The notes beneath the pieces were generated by a model that was not told the origin of the DNA, did not search any database, and worked only from the letters and a program-made list of their open reading frames with translations. Shown here piece after piece: positions 33,975 to 44,836 of a stretch of DNA of 64,000 bases; the first letter of the stretch is position 1, and every line of letters starts with the position of its first letter. The position numbers were made by a program, and so were the translations under genes. Source of the DNA: Megamerina dolium (lineage: Eukaryota; Arthropoda; Insecta; Diptera; Megamerinidae); assembly GCA_963854835.1 (NCBI GenBank), contig OY978529.1, positions 45,454,821-45,518,820 of the forward strand. The letters are read 5' to 3'.

Positions 33975-35784
33975 AGACGTCTATCTAGATGTATACCCAG
34001 TATTTAATTTTTTCGATTTGAGACTTCTGCATGATACAATGGCGTAATTGAAATTTAATATAATTGATTTTGACTTCATTTATCCTAGTACTGGTAGTGG
34101 ACTTTTGATTTACGTGATGCTATCATAGGGTTGCTATCAGCACTTGCAGTTTGGCTGTTCAGCAGAAGATGAGCAATGAATTAGACACAAGAACAGGACG
34201 TTATCTTGTGATGAAATTAAATTAATCATGTAGTGCTTGACGGAAGGCTTGCTTTCAACCTAATTGCACCTCCATGGATGTGCACTTTATTGCACCTCCA
34301 TCGCACCTTCATCGTTGTTGCACCAAATTTCTTGTCAGATGAAAGACAGAATAGAAAAGTGAATAAGAAACTGCATTTCCCAACAATTCATGACTCTCAT
34401 GTAAAAACTTCGGGGGAACCTCCTTATCAAATTTTTGCTTTTTGGAATGGACTACCATATTAAAAAAAAAAAAACCTCTAATTCTCCACGATAGTGTAGA
34501 TTTCATTCTATGCATGATATTCTAAGCGAAAAAAAAAATTATTTTTAACAATTTGTCAGTGTTTGTAAATTTTATAAGCCATTTTCTGCCACACTTGCAA
34601 CTTTTACACCATTACCGGCAGTAACAATAACAACAGCCAGCAATAGGGAAGTTACAATCAAAACGAAATCAAAACAAAAATTAAAAAATAGTAACAAAAA
34701 AAACTTGGCAACAAGTTTACCATTTTTTATCTCGTTTGTTATTGCTGGTGTTTCAAGTGCTGCTATACTGCTATACTGTTGGCTTTGGTGTATTTTTTTT
34801 TTTATATTACAAAAATAATATTTCAACAATAAAATGAAAACAGAGGGAGAAAAAATGAAAAGACAAAAAGAAAAAGAAACAAGTGTCATTTTTTATGACA
34901 CTCCAAACACCGCACCAGACAACTACAACAACTACAAGAATAATAACAACATTAACTAAAAGTAACAGCAACCAAGTAAACATGCGACAACGAAACTGAC
35001 AGCAAAACCCCAATAGAAAAAAATGTATATAAATTTATATTTACAATATTTATACTACATAGTATACAGATGAAGTAGATGACCATGGAGAATGGTAAAG
35101 AATAATCACGAGAGCAAATTTCTCATAAAAAAAAAAGAAAATTCGACAAAAGGCAAGAGAGCGTTATCCGGAAATGGATGAAAATTAATTTTTGTTTCTG
35201 GATTACTTGATTGATTTACATTATGTCAATTCCTTTTCTATAAAAACAACAGAAAAAAAAAAGAAAATTAAAATTGTTCACTCAGTAACTGAAAGCTTAC
35301 CTAGGGATTATCTCGGCCCTATTTAATTTTTTTACCACTCAGAGTTGTACCTTCTTCGTAAAATGATTATGTTTATAAAACTCAATTCATTAGCAGTTGA
35401 ATAACCGTCCACTTTTGGAGTGTCTTATTATGTGCTAGACTGCTAAGAAGAAGTAAAACTAAAGAAATTTCATTTCAAGAGATCAAAAATCAAAAAATAT
35501 TTATTTCGCTTTACGTTTCAAAAGAAATTATTCACAACAAATTTGTTCCAAGGGGTTCAACGTTTAATACTAAATATTACCTTGAAGCGCTGTGAAGTAC
35601 TTACCAGCAGGGAATATATCCGTCGTGTTCGGCCTAAATATTGAAAATCAGGAATTTGGAGTTCGTTGCACGATAATTCACCTCCATATCTCCCTTGAGC
35701 ATTCTCCAAATTCATATGATTTTGCTCCCTAAGATTGAGTCTGTTCCGATTCAAGGGTGATTCATAGGTGAGCAACATTCCAAT
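33975..35784. other. A+T-rich non-coding stretch
   Basis: No supported gene. A short direct repeat ATTGCACCTCCAT occurs at about 34262 and 34288. The minus-strand frame at 35557-35778 directly follows the mariner remnant below; its NHMNLENAQGRYGGELSCNE segment has no family I recognise. Confidence 0.4.
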
Positions 35785-36420
35785 GGGACCATGAATTCCA
35801 TGCCAATAGAACCGCTCATCTTTTGAAGTCCAGAATGTATCGATCTAATTTTGTATACCTTTGGGTGAAGTGAAGTATATCCCGGAAAAAGAAATTTCCA
35901 TTGTTCCAAACCAGTGGTAGTCAGAAGGTGCATTGTCTGCGCTAAACGGCGCTTGGGATAAGGCTTCGCTTTGCTTTAATTTGATGAGTTGTTGTTGGTA
36001 TTGTTATTTTTAGCAGCTCATAATACACCATAACCACCATAACCTTCTGATGCCACCAAATACACCGCCTCACCTTCGAAATATGGATATTCAGCTTTAG
36101 TCTCACATATGACACTTTGCTCTTAGGGTTGTCGCAACAGTACTATTTTTTATCCACCAATAAGAAACTTCCCCTCACATCTTTGAAGAAGCATATAAGA
36201 CAGCATATCAAAGGCATATCGTTTTTCGAGGTCTCTTCAGGTTACAGTTCATATGGAACCCAATTTCCTATTTTCTGAATTATACCTATGTTCTTAGGAC
36301 GCTATAAAATAGCTTGTTGAGTCACTTCCAACGATTCAGCGAACTACTTTTGGGTGTGACAACGGTCTTCGTCATCTTGATACGACATTCATCAAAATCG
36401 ATAACTCGATTTGTTTCCGC
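35785..36420 (-). pseudogene. mariner transposase remnant (mauritiana/SETMAR-like type), internally deleted
   Basis: On the minus strand, VIDFDECRIKMTKTVVTPKSSS (about 36405-36345) corresponds to the second N-terminal helix-turn-helix region. IGFHMNCNLKRPRKTICL aligns with the block normally WVPYELKPRD. GGIRRLWWLWCIMSC, read in the next frame, gives the KVMV...VYYELLK block (about 36055-36010). A deletion then joins directly to NAPSDYHWFGTMEISFSGIY (about 35930-35880), the third-Asp block, with Asp kept, and IDTFWTSKDERFYWHGIH (about 35850-35800), the usual C-terminal end. Asp 1 and Asp 2 are missing. No terminal repeats recognised. Confidence 0.6.
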
Positions 36421-37735
36421 TACTTCAGTACTTCAATATGGGAACATTTTTTCAAAAGCTTGTTTCTCATACATTTCAGAACCTTGCAGATTAATTCTAA
36501 AGCCTTTATAAATATATACAATATTGCAAATATAAACAAACAGCTGGATTTCAATCAAATAGCATCAAATAATAATATATAATCTACTCATAAATTCTCT
36601 ACCAACACAATCAAGTATACGCGAAAAAATATCTACAAAAAAATTCCGTGAATATTCCAGCTATTAATTTTATATTATATATGCATAAAGAATTTAATGT
36701 TGTTTTTTTTTTATTTTTTCTTTATTTATTTCACCAAAACAAATAAATTTCCCCCATATATGTATGTTTATCAGCCATCCGAAAATCTGTAATAAAAAGA
36801 AGAAAAACGAGAATTGAAACTCTTATCTAAACGACTAGAGCATACACACACACACACACACACACAGCCACACACGCGCACGCATACGAGGCACCAAATA
36901 TCCAATCAAACAACCACCAAACGCATAAAATAGAAAATAATAACAACAATAACAGTGGATAGTATAAAATCCTTTCTCAATCCATAGCGAAGCTGCTGCA
37001 CGTAAAATGTCTTAAAGCAAGCTCTATGTCAAAGTGTAATTTATTATACAACGACCGCAAGAACAACGATGACAGCCTCGACTTATTAAGCTTGATGCTG
37101 TAATATATTTTTGTTGCCGTGTTGTTGTTGTTGTTGCTGTTGTTATTATATATATAAAAATTTAATTGATTTTCGCTCTTGTTTTGTTGTGGGTTGTGTT
37201 GATTTTATTTGTTTTCCTATTTTTATCTTTGATTATGTTTTTTATTTTTATTTTTTTTTTTTGTTCCTCAACTGGAGTTATTCGATGGTGCAAATATACA
37301 CACACACGTCCACAAACCAATTTTAATATATCGTTTGTGTATTTATTGTTGGCTTTTATTGTCATTATGGTATAAGGTAGTAGTTGTCGCTTTTAGTATG
37401 TGTACATGTGTTATGTAGACTAAATCGCATCCTACTACATTGTATAGATGTATTGTTTTTTAGTGTTGCTATTGTTGTTTTTAATACTCCATTTTTATTG
37501 TTAATTTTGTTACCGCTTCTATTGATCATACTCATGTGTATGTGATAGCTTTGAAATATTTTCTCCATTTTTCATCATCACTTTTACAAAACCGAACGAG
37601 TAACGAGTATATGCTATCTTCCTGTTAGAGTTACAAAGTATTTTGTTACACATGATGATGGTATTATTGAATTGCTTAATTTCTTATAAGTTCTTCTTGT
37701 TGTTTTTTCTTTATTATTAGTATTATTATTATTAT
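36421..37735. other. A+T-rich non-coding stretch with microsatellites
   Basis: No supported gene. (CA)n at about 36844-36868, (TTG)n near 37120-37143, (TTA)n at 37717-37743. Confidence 0.55.
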
Positions 37736-37915
37736 TATTATTATACCCTACAATTAAAGAGTCAAGAGTATATTGAATTTGTTCTTCGGTTTGCAACACC
37801 CATAAAAACAGGTAACATATGTGGCAAAGTAAATATATTATTGATCCGAATCCCAAATTAGAATTGATTTATACAGGTCTGTCTGGCCCTGTGTCCGTCT
37901 GTCATCTGTAGACAT
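37736..37915 (+). repeat. Dispersed repeat with TATACCCT...CCGTCTGTC words
   Basis: TATACCCTACAATTAAAGAG, then GAGTATATTGAATTTGTTCTTCGGTTTGCAACACCCATAAAAAC and finally TGTGTCCGTCTGTC. This order (opening TATACCCT, TTGTAACACCC-type words, then the GTCCGTCTGTC run) is that of a widespread fly non-coding repeat. Only the beginning is present. It is different from the 14919 element, where CAGACGGACGG lies at the 3' end. Confidence 0.4.
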
Positions 37916-38040
37916 TAGATTAATTTCACCAACAAACAGAGGAATCACGTGATCCGAAAAATCGGATAAAAATCAGCGTTGACAAAAATTGAAGCAGTTG
38001 TTGCGACACAATGAAACTTCGTAAATTCGTAAATGTCTAG

Positions 38041-38180
38041 TCACGGCAGAATTCTTGCGACATCACTTTTTCTGAGCTTTGTCGCATAGTTCTTTTAGAA
38101 GCTTTTATATGGCAAATTGTTACTGCCATGACCTACAGATCAGAAGGCCAACAAACTAACCACTGAGCCACGACCTTAAT
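38041..38180 (-). repeat. SINE copy with internal deletion
   Basis: GCAGAATTCTTGCGACATCACTTTTTCTGAGCTTTGTCGCA...GGCAAATTGTTACTGCC is the reverse complement of the SINE body (compare 51940-52022). Directly after it comes ATGACCTACAGATCAGAAGGCCAACAAACTAACCACTGAGCCACG, the complement of the tRNA-like head. The usual 90-bp segment between them, including box B, is deleted. Confidence 0.75.
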
Positions 38181-38384
38181 TGCCTTTCCTTTACTAAAAT
38201 TGTTCCTGTTCTGTGCTTCTAACAATGTTGCATCAATTTTTGAGAGGTTTTTAGTTCAAATTGTCATTTATTTTCCTGTATATACCGTTACGAAAATTGT
38301 AATTGCAACAACAAAACAACAGGCATTCGATTTAAAATTTAATTATTTGGTATTATTAATCAATTACGGCTAATATAAGGAGGT

Positions 38385-38480
38385 CCCATCTAATATTGTC
38401 CAAATGTAACACGCACAACAGTATTGGAAGGGGAGTTCGGTCAAAGGGTCCTTTGAGGTCTATAAGTGCCACATATTTAT
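38385..38480 (+). repeat. SINE 3' tail fragment
   Basis: GTCCCATCTAATATTGTCCAAATGTAACACGCACAACAGTATTGGAAG is the end of the SINE body. TCAAAGGGTCCTTTGAGGTCTATAAGTGCCACATATTTATTTTATTTTATTT is the native tail, equal in order to the tail at 51807-51870 read in reverse. It faces the fragment at 38041-38180 in the opposite direction. Confidence 0.7.
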
Positions 38481-38509
38481 TTTATTTTATTTTTATTTTC
38501 TAATTCAAT

Positions 38510-38865
38510 TATATTTCTGAAACTATGCTCTTTAGCTTTGTACATTTTTTATGACCTTCCATTGGACCAGTTTCTTCAAAACGAGCAATAATAATGCCAA
38601 TTCCACTCTCAGTAGGAACATTATGACGAACAAAAACTTTCACGGAATTTGCGAAAAGTAGTTTCTTTTTTTGAGCGTAATAACTTTTTAAGACTCCTTG
38701 ACAAAAATGGCATAGCTTTGAAATTTCAAATGTCAAACAATTTTTAACATCGGACAACTTTCCGAACTTAAAATCATTGATTGAAAAAAGGGTCAACAGT
38801 TGGCCCGCCATGTACAATATAAAGCGATCAAGATCAAAACTCGTCACGTCCATTACATTTGCCAA
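38510..38865 (-). pseudogene. Possible transposase N-terminal (helix-turn-helix) remnant
   Basis: The 118-codon minus frame ends with QKKKLLFANSVKVFVRHNVP, TESGIGIIIARFEETGPMEG and HKK. The pattern NVP(T)E..I...I.RFEETG is that of the first helix-turn-helix of mariner-type transposases. The first half (MANVMDVTSFDLDRF...) has no recognisable similarity. No catalytic part follows. Identity is tentative. Confidence 0.35.
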
Positions 38866-40534
38866 TGGGCAGATGTTTTAAAAAAACGGACAGACAATCC
38901 ACACAAAAGGTTTTTTTTTTTTTCGGAAATATCTGTGTATCTGTCAGATGTAGGGTATCAAAGTTTCGGTAATATCGAAGTTAAACATTCCAAATTTTCA
39001 TTACAAGTTTTTTTTTTTTTTATATTTTATTGGAAAATTTCTCTCTTTGGAATTTTAATATTAACTCATACAACAACAACAACAATGGCCACAACAACAA
39101 ATAACATTACTTCGGTTTACTGAAGAAACCATACTCAGTGTATCTTATATTCCTGTTGTTGTTGTTGTTATTGTCGCTAATGTGCGTACATATGTGTGTG
39201 TGTATGTGTGTGTTTGGCATTAATGCTATTTCATTGTTATTTGCCATTTACATTGTTGTTGTCGACATTTTTGCGGTTTGACCCGAAAGGAAATTAAAAA
39301 GTGATTTTACTTTGAATTTTAGTCATACTAAGTATATAAATATGTATATGTATGTATATATGTATGTATGTATATATTTGAAGTATACGTACGAGTATGT
39401 AGTATAGCAATAGCAGGACCAAAATCATAGCCACAATGGTAGAGCATATCTATAGTTGCGCTTTTTAATTAACTTTTAATGACGTCGCACACAACACTCT
39501 TGCTACTCATACGCCTCCTACTCGTATATGGTACCCTACAATTGGGCATCAATTTCACTTTTGAGGTTGGGGAAATTTGGAAATTTTTGTGGGCATTGAA
39601 ATTTGTTTATATTTAATTAATATCCATAATGTGATTATGGTTATCTAAATAACAATATAATTATTATTATTATTATTATTATTATTATGAATTATTATTG
39701 TTATTATTTTGCCAATAAATCTTTAATTTATTAGCAATTTATGTTCAATTACTTTTAGTAATTGCTTTAATACAAGTCCAATTGTAAATAATTTGAAAAT
39801 ATACATATTTGAAAAAATACTGTCATTGTGCAAAAGTCGTGGAAACCATCTGTTTTTGTTTACTTGTATGCAAGTTCATGCAGTTAATACAGTTAACGGT
39901 TGTCGGTAGTTGTTTTTTTTTTTTCCAAATTTGATTCCCTTTTTATTTATTGTTAATTCATTTTGTTTGTGTTATTAATTAATTAATTTTTCCAATCAAA
40001 ACAAAATATAAACAATGGCTGTTTTATAGACTATCTGATTATTTCAATCAAACTAAAACATAATAAAATATAAACAATGGGTAATTTAACTGAATAAGTA
40101 GCAGCAGTTTGCTTTGTAAGCTTTTTTTTTTGTTTTTAAGAAAATAATAAATAAATAATAAATTTAAAAATGTGCATTCAGCAAAATTAATTGAAACTGT
40201 AATCAAATTAGGTTGTACGATACAGCTGATTAATACAAATTGGCGTGATTTAAAAACCATATACATACATACAAATAAAACATTTTGAAAAAGATGTAAA
40301 AGGTGACAGCGCTCAGCAAAAGCCAATCACTTGGCGATTCTACACTGACGTATCATTTTTTACAATAGATAGCGAAATCAGTAGTAGCGAAATCTGTACG
40401 CCACGTAGTGTGGACACTGTGGTAGGTAAAATATTTATTTTATTTTAATTAAAATTATATTGTCTTTGTATAAAATATCAATCACGCATAACCACAGCTG
40501 CAGTGCTGCCGCTTAAATTTACCAGATTTTTTTT
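38866..40534. other. A+T-rich non-coding stretch with microsatellites
   Basis: No supported gene. Poly-T runs (38911-38921, 39008-39021), (ACA)n near 39070-39083, (TTG)n near 39153-39168, (ATT)n at about 39661-39688. Confidence 0.5.
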
Positions 40535-40795
40535 TTTGGCGTTGGTTCAATACCCGACTGTGACAACTTTAGCATTACAAAGATTTTACTTTCGAAAACT
40601 GTCGGCAACCAATTAGAACTTCTTCCAGTAGTAACACCTTGGCGTAAGAAGCTCTGTGACAAAGCTCGGAAATAGTGATGTCACAGGAGTTCTGCGTTCA
40701 GAACTGGCTAATGTATGTAGTTTCCTTGTAATAATGTTCAAAATTTAGCTCGCACAACAATACTGAATGAGAAAATCGATGGATCGGCTAATCCA
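40535..40795 (+). repeat. SINE copy lacking box A
   Basis: TTGGTTCAATACCCGACTG is box B and its surroundings. The body follows: CTTTCGAAAACTGTCGGCAACCAATTAGAACTTCTTCCAGTAGTAACA, AGAAGCTCTGTGACAAAGCTCGGAAATAGTGATGTCACAGGAGTTCTGC, TCAGAACTGGCTAATGTATGTAG, ATAATGTTCAAAATTTAGCTCGCACAACAATACTGAATGAGAA. The head before box B is missing and is replaced by a poly-T run. Confidence 0.75.
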
Positions 40796-40857
40796 GAAAA
40801 ATAGACGAAAAGTCGAGGTAGGCGTTTCAGAAACACTTGCGTTAAAAGTGCTTCGTA

Positions 40858-41013
40858 ATGAAATGTTTCCTTTGTGGAGTTGTGGGACACATCAAAAAGC
40901 ATTGTTCAGTGAAGAAAACACGTAAACCAAGTAAATTGCATGCTGAAGCTAAACAAATACTTCAACTTAAAGGGGGAATAGGGTTAATTCGTGTAAAAAA
41001 GGCATATTTTTGA
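40858..41013 (+). other. Short frame with a CCHC zinc knuckle
   Basis: From the ATG at 40858 the frame reads MKCFLCGVVGHIKKHCSVKK and continues to a TGA at 41011-41013. CFLCGVVGHIKKHC is a C-x2-C-x4-H-x4-C knuckle as in retroelement nucleocapsids and LINE ORF1 proteins, which bind RNA. No other gag or ORF1 motif is seen. The knuckle lies between a SINE and the Mutator-like remnant. Probably an isolated retroelement fragment. From about 40972 the frame enters the next element. Confidence 0.45.
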
Positions 41014-42135
41014 CATTTTTTTTATGAAACAGTTAAATTCTATTTATTCAAACCAAAGACACATTATAGTATGACTTTTGACGAATATGGTGTAATGGAG
41101 AAATATTAAAAAATAGGCAATGGCAGCAATTATTCTGGAACGTCTCGGCAAAAAGTTAAATTGCTCATAAATCGGTGCTGGATCATCTGAAATCAAAAAA
41201 TCAAAATTATATCGTTAGATAATCGCTTTGCCCAGATAACGCTGGGGGGTTTTTCGAAATTAAACATTTTCAATTTTTGAGAACACTTTGAAGGAAAAAA
41301 CGCGATTATTTTTTGCGAAAAAAATTGTTATTGTAATATGAAAAATATTAACAAAATTGAAAAAAAAAAACTCTCTAGCGTAACCTCGTAAATTATGCAC
41401 AGAAATGTGTTCAAAATTTCAAAATGATTGGTGCAGTAGTTTTGAAGTTATGAGGGACACCAACTCTGAAAACGTACTACTTACTTACTTACTGAAAACG
41501 TTAATTGTGGGAAAAACGCGGGAAAAAGTTTTCAACACTAAAAAATTTGGGATGAAACGTTCATAAGCGAGTTCTGTCGACTTACCTCACAGTGAATCAT
41601 CGATGCCAGGTCCATAAAGGATGTTGCAATCATCCATGATGTCTAAAGCATCTTTTTGCTCTTGTCTACGATGAATCCCGCCTTCTTTTGTTTGTTTTTC
41701 AGCTTCCTGCTCTGCTCGGCCCATACGCATGGAGTCAGTTGATCGCGCCCACTCATGAGTGATTGGTCCACTATTGATTCCCATGTCTTGCATGAAGGTT
41801 AGATAAGCAAAATACACCTCTATTGAAGACACAGCGCTGCTACATAAATTGCAACCTCAACGATGACAGAGATTCCACCTAAGTGCTTTGGTGAGATTTT
41901 CCAAATAAGTTGGTTTAAACTCTCATTGTTGTTCTGTGTAAAGCCTTCGATACATCGCTCCAAGAGGGCATCTTTGCTTAGATCTTCATAGATGGGCTTG
42001 ATGGCATCCAAAACATTCTTGAGAAGAGCACTGTATGTATATTTGAATGTATTAGCAGTAGGTATAAAAATCATCATAACTTCGTCAATTTTTCTCCGAT
42101 TGACTTGAAGTTTAGACACAGCATTCTTGAGATAT
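40972..42135 (-). mobile_element. Mutator-like DNA transposon remnant (transposase C-terminus)
   Basis: Minus-strand frames from 42119 down to 41587: SKLQVNRRKIDEVMMIF, ALLKNVLDAIKPIYEDLSKD, ALLERCIEGFTQNNNESLNQ, LIWKISPKHLGGISVIVEVA, then with one frame change EVYFAYLTFMQDMGINSGPI and RAEQEAEKQTKEGG...RRQEQKDALD, ending MDDCNILYGPGIDDSL (41587). The pattern LL.RC..G.TQN.NES.N.LIW..PK is that of the Mutator-like transposase family widespread in invertebrates. The C-terminal Y-GPG end is also typical. The following 600 bp to about 40972 (A+T-rich, no coding) may be its 3' flank. Terminal repeats not paired. Only the last 180 codons remain. Confidence 0.6.
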
Positions 42136-43587
42136 TATGCATTTAAAAGAAAATAAATTCAAAAAAAAAAAAAAAAACCCTTTTCCTTATATTGCATCGA
42201 TAATATATTTTATTTATATTTTTTTTACTAAAAGTAATGACAATGACAGTAAATTATATTGACAATGTAAAGAAAAATTCATAGTCAAGAAACATTGCAT
42301 GACCCACACATACTAAATTAGAAAATTCTCACTATCTATGACCAGTGACATAATATTTATTATTTTCAAACCCAATCCATTTTTCTCTACTAGAGATTTA
42401 GATTGCATTTCATATCAATATTTTTTTTTTTTTTTTTTTTGGTTTTGTTTTCTCTTTTGAGGTAATCTTGTTTCGATTGTAATGTTTTATATAATTTTCA
42501 TAATTTTTCTATAACTATCATATACTATTTTGTATGTATATATAAATATATTCTACTGTCAATTTAGTGGTTGTATATGTATGGGAGTACAAGTGACACG
42601 TTTGCTTTAATAGATATTTCATATATAGTCAATAGCTAGCTACATAATCGAGTGGCCCTTAGCTTTATGAAGCATGTGTAGTAAAGGTTAAAAAGTGTGG
42701 CTTCGCCTCAAAATTCTAATATACATAACATAAAAACATATTATCATTAAAAAATATTTTATTATAATAGCTTAGAATTTGGATATTTGAATATTTTGAG
42801 TATTTCTTCTTTTTTTTTACATTTCTTAATTCCTTGTCACAGCTGCGGTCGATGGTTCAAATACCGAAATTAAATTCAATAGTGTTTCAAATTATATACA
42901 CGGTCACTATATCTTTAAATATAGTGAGCTAAATATGATATATTATAATATATACATACCTAGTGTTGAAATAAGTCAAATTTAACATAGATCTCCATAG
43001 ATTTAAGGTAGATAAGGGCTTCTCTAATATACAAACATCGTATCATCATGATAGAGCATCTTTATCATTGTGATCAATTGTATACCACCAATATTGTGGA
43101 TACATACAGTTATCATTTCTAATGTCTTTTCGATACGAATGATATTTGTAATAAATTCCTTCGTGATTTATGTGAACATATCTTAAATTATATTTTATAT
43201 TATATTTATGCTATGAGAGTTTCTTGCCATATTACTGCTACATACCATACTTACAGTTGCAATAGTCTCCAGATTTAGTGCAATTGCAATTGGCATTGCA
43301 ATATTGTTACTTACAATATGTATTGTACTTACAATACAAATATGTCTTTTAAATAACGAGATTTTATTATTATCTTTTATTTTATTCTTTATTTTTCAAA
43401 AATTCTTTTTATTCAAAATAATAGTCGAGCAGTCCAATATTTTCCATTGATTTTTTATAGCAATCTGATGAAATCAAAAAATATAATCAATACTCTCTTA
43501 ATTCTTGACTCTTGAACACTCTTGAACATTATATATTTCTTAATGGAAAAAATATCGTTATTTAATAGACACCTTGGTCACACGTAA
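42136..43587. other. A+T-rich non-coding stretch
   Basis: No supported gene. Poly-A/T runs at 42164-42177 and 42420-42440. A box B-like piece GGTCGATGGTTCAAATACC lies at about 42847 without further SINE words. Confidence 0.45.
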
Positions 43588-43589
43588 TA

Positions 43590-44834
43590 CGAGGTCGAGT
43601 AAAAAGAAATCCATTATTTTTGCATTAAATTGAAGGTTTTACTTAGCATAGTTAGAATGATACAATTTAGGTCAAATATGCACCGTTTTGTTCGATAACT
43701 TGTTGCCATTTTGAAGGTAATTTCATAATGCCACCCTCATAGAAACCCTCGTTCCTATTGGCAGAAAACTGGGAACAGTCGATTTTAAGAAGCTTCCCTT
43801 GAGACGAATTTTTCACCAGCAAAATCATTCGCCATAGACAAGAACAGGTAGTAATCACTTGGTGCCAGGTGGATGCATGAGAACCTCCCAAACAAGCTCC
43901 TGGAGCTTCTGGCGAGTCACTATCGATGTTTGTGGTCTGGCGTTTTCCTAATGGAACACAATTCCTCTCCTATTGGCCGCTTCTGGGCGAATGCTTCGTT
44001 CAGACGGTCCAACTGTTGACAGTACAGGTCCGAATAAAGAGTTTGGCCGTAGAGGAGCAGCTCATAGTAGATGATTCTGTGCCAATCCCACCAAAAACAT
44101 AGCAAAACCTTCCTGACCGACAATCCTGGCTTGGACACCGTTTGCGCCTGCTCACCGGGTTTCGACGACGACCATTTTCATTTAGCGTTATTGTAAGTGA
44201 CCCACTTTTCATCACCAGTAACCATCTGCTTCAGAAATGCATCGATTTTGTTACGATTCAGCAGCGATTCGCAGATGGAAATTCGGTCCATGAGGTTTTT
44301 TTGCGTTAACTCGTGTGTTGCTCCCATACATCGGGTTTTTTTTTTGGTATCCAGCCTTATTTAAATGGTTCCAAACGGTTTTTTGTGCAATATTTAGCTC
44401 CTGGGCAATAGAAACTGTGCTTACATGACTGTCAGACTCGATGATTTCCATTATTTTATGGATATTTTCGATAATTGGCCTTCTAGAGCGTGGTGCATCT
44501 TTGACATCAAAATTAACGGAACGGTAATTACACGGAACGGCTGTTACAGTATCAGGACAATAAACATATTTTCAGCCGCCTGGCTTTCGTTTTCGCCTTT
44601 TTCTAAGAAAAACTATAATATATGGCGTATTTTCTCTTTACTGGAGTCCATCTTTGACGCGTCCTCAATCAATACTTAATCAAGCAATCAGAAAACTGCC
44701 TAAAAAGTTTATTTATTATGAAATTCTGTCTTTCTAACGCCATCTAGCGTAACCTGATCGCACTTATACAACGCGAGATATAGATTACTAAAGCCATCTA
44801 TTGGAAAAATAATGAATTACTTTTTACTACACTT
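43590..44834 (-). mobile_element. mariner element (DD34D) with terminal repeats and TA duplication
   Basis: The left end reads CGAGGTCGAGTAAAAAGAAATCCATTATTTTTGCA from 43590. The right end read inward from 44834 is AAGTGTAGTAAAAAGTAATTCATTATTTTTCCA; the core AGTAAAAAG(A/T)AAT(C/T)CATTATTTTT is conserved. TA flanks both sides (43588-43589 and 44835-44836). Length 1245 bp. The transposase gene is on the minus strand and broken. Confidence 0.9.
43667..44651 (-). pseudogene. mariner transposase pseudogene, second Asp lost
   Basis: The start is the ATG at 44651 (MDSSKEKIRHILQFF). After a frame change: RSRRPIIENIHKIMEIIESD, SHVSTVSIAQELNIAQKTVW and NHLNKAGYQKK, the second helix-turn-helix. TGDEKWVTYNNAK holds Asp 1 (about 44225-44187), followed by a stop. 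SVRKVLLCFWWDWHRIIYYE and LYCQQLDRLNEAFAQKRP form the linker. The second block reads GIVFH, stop, ENARPQTS, so Asp 2 is Glu. HLAPSDYYLFLSMANDF (about 43867-43815) holds Asp 3 in a shifted frame. The C-terminus is GGIMKLPSKWQQVIEQNGAYLT with its stop at 43667. Dead. Confidence 0.87.
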
Positions 44835-44836
44835 TA

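Noticed and set aside
34131..34460. 76-codon frame with a repeated LIAPPW/LLHLHRT segment as a gene
   Set aside because: The pattern comes from a short direct repeat, and no domain is recognised.
42840..42890. Further SINE copy
   Set aside because: Only the GGTCGATGGTTCAAATACC piece is seen, and no body or tail follows.
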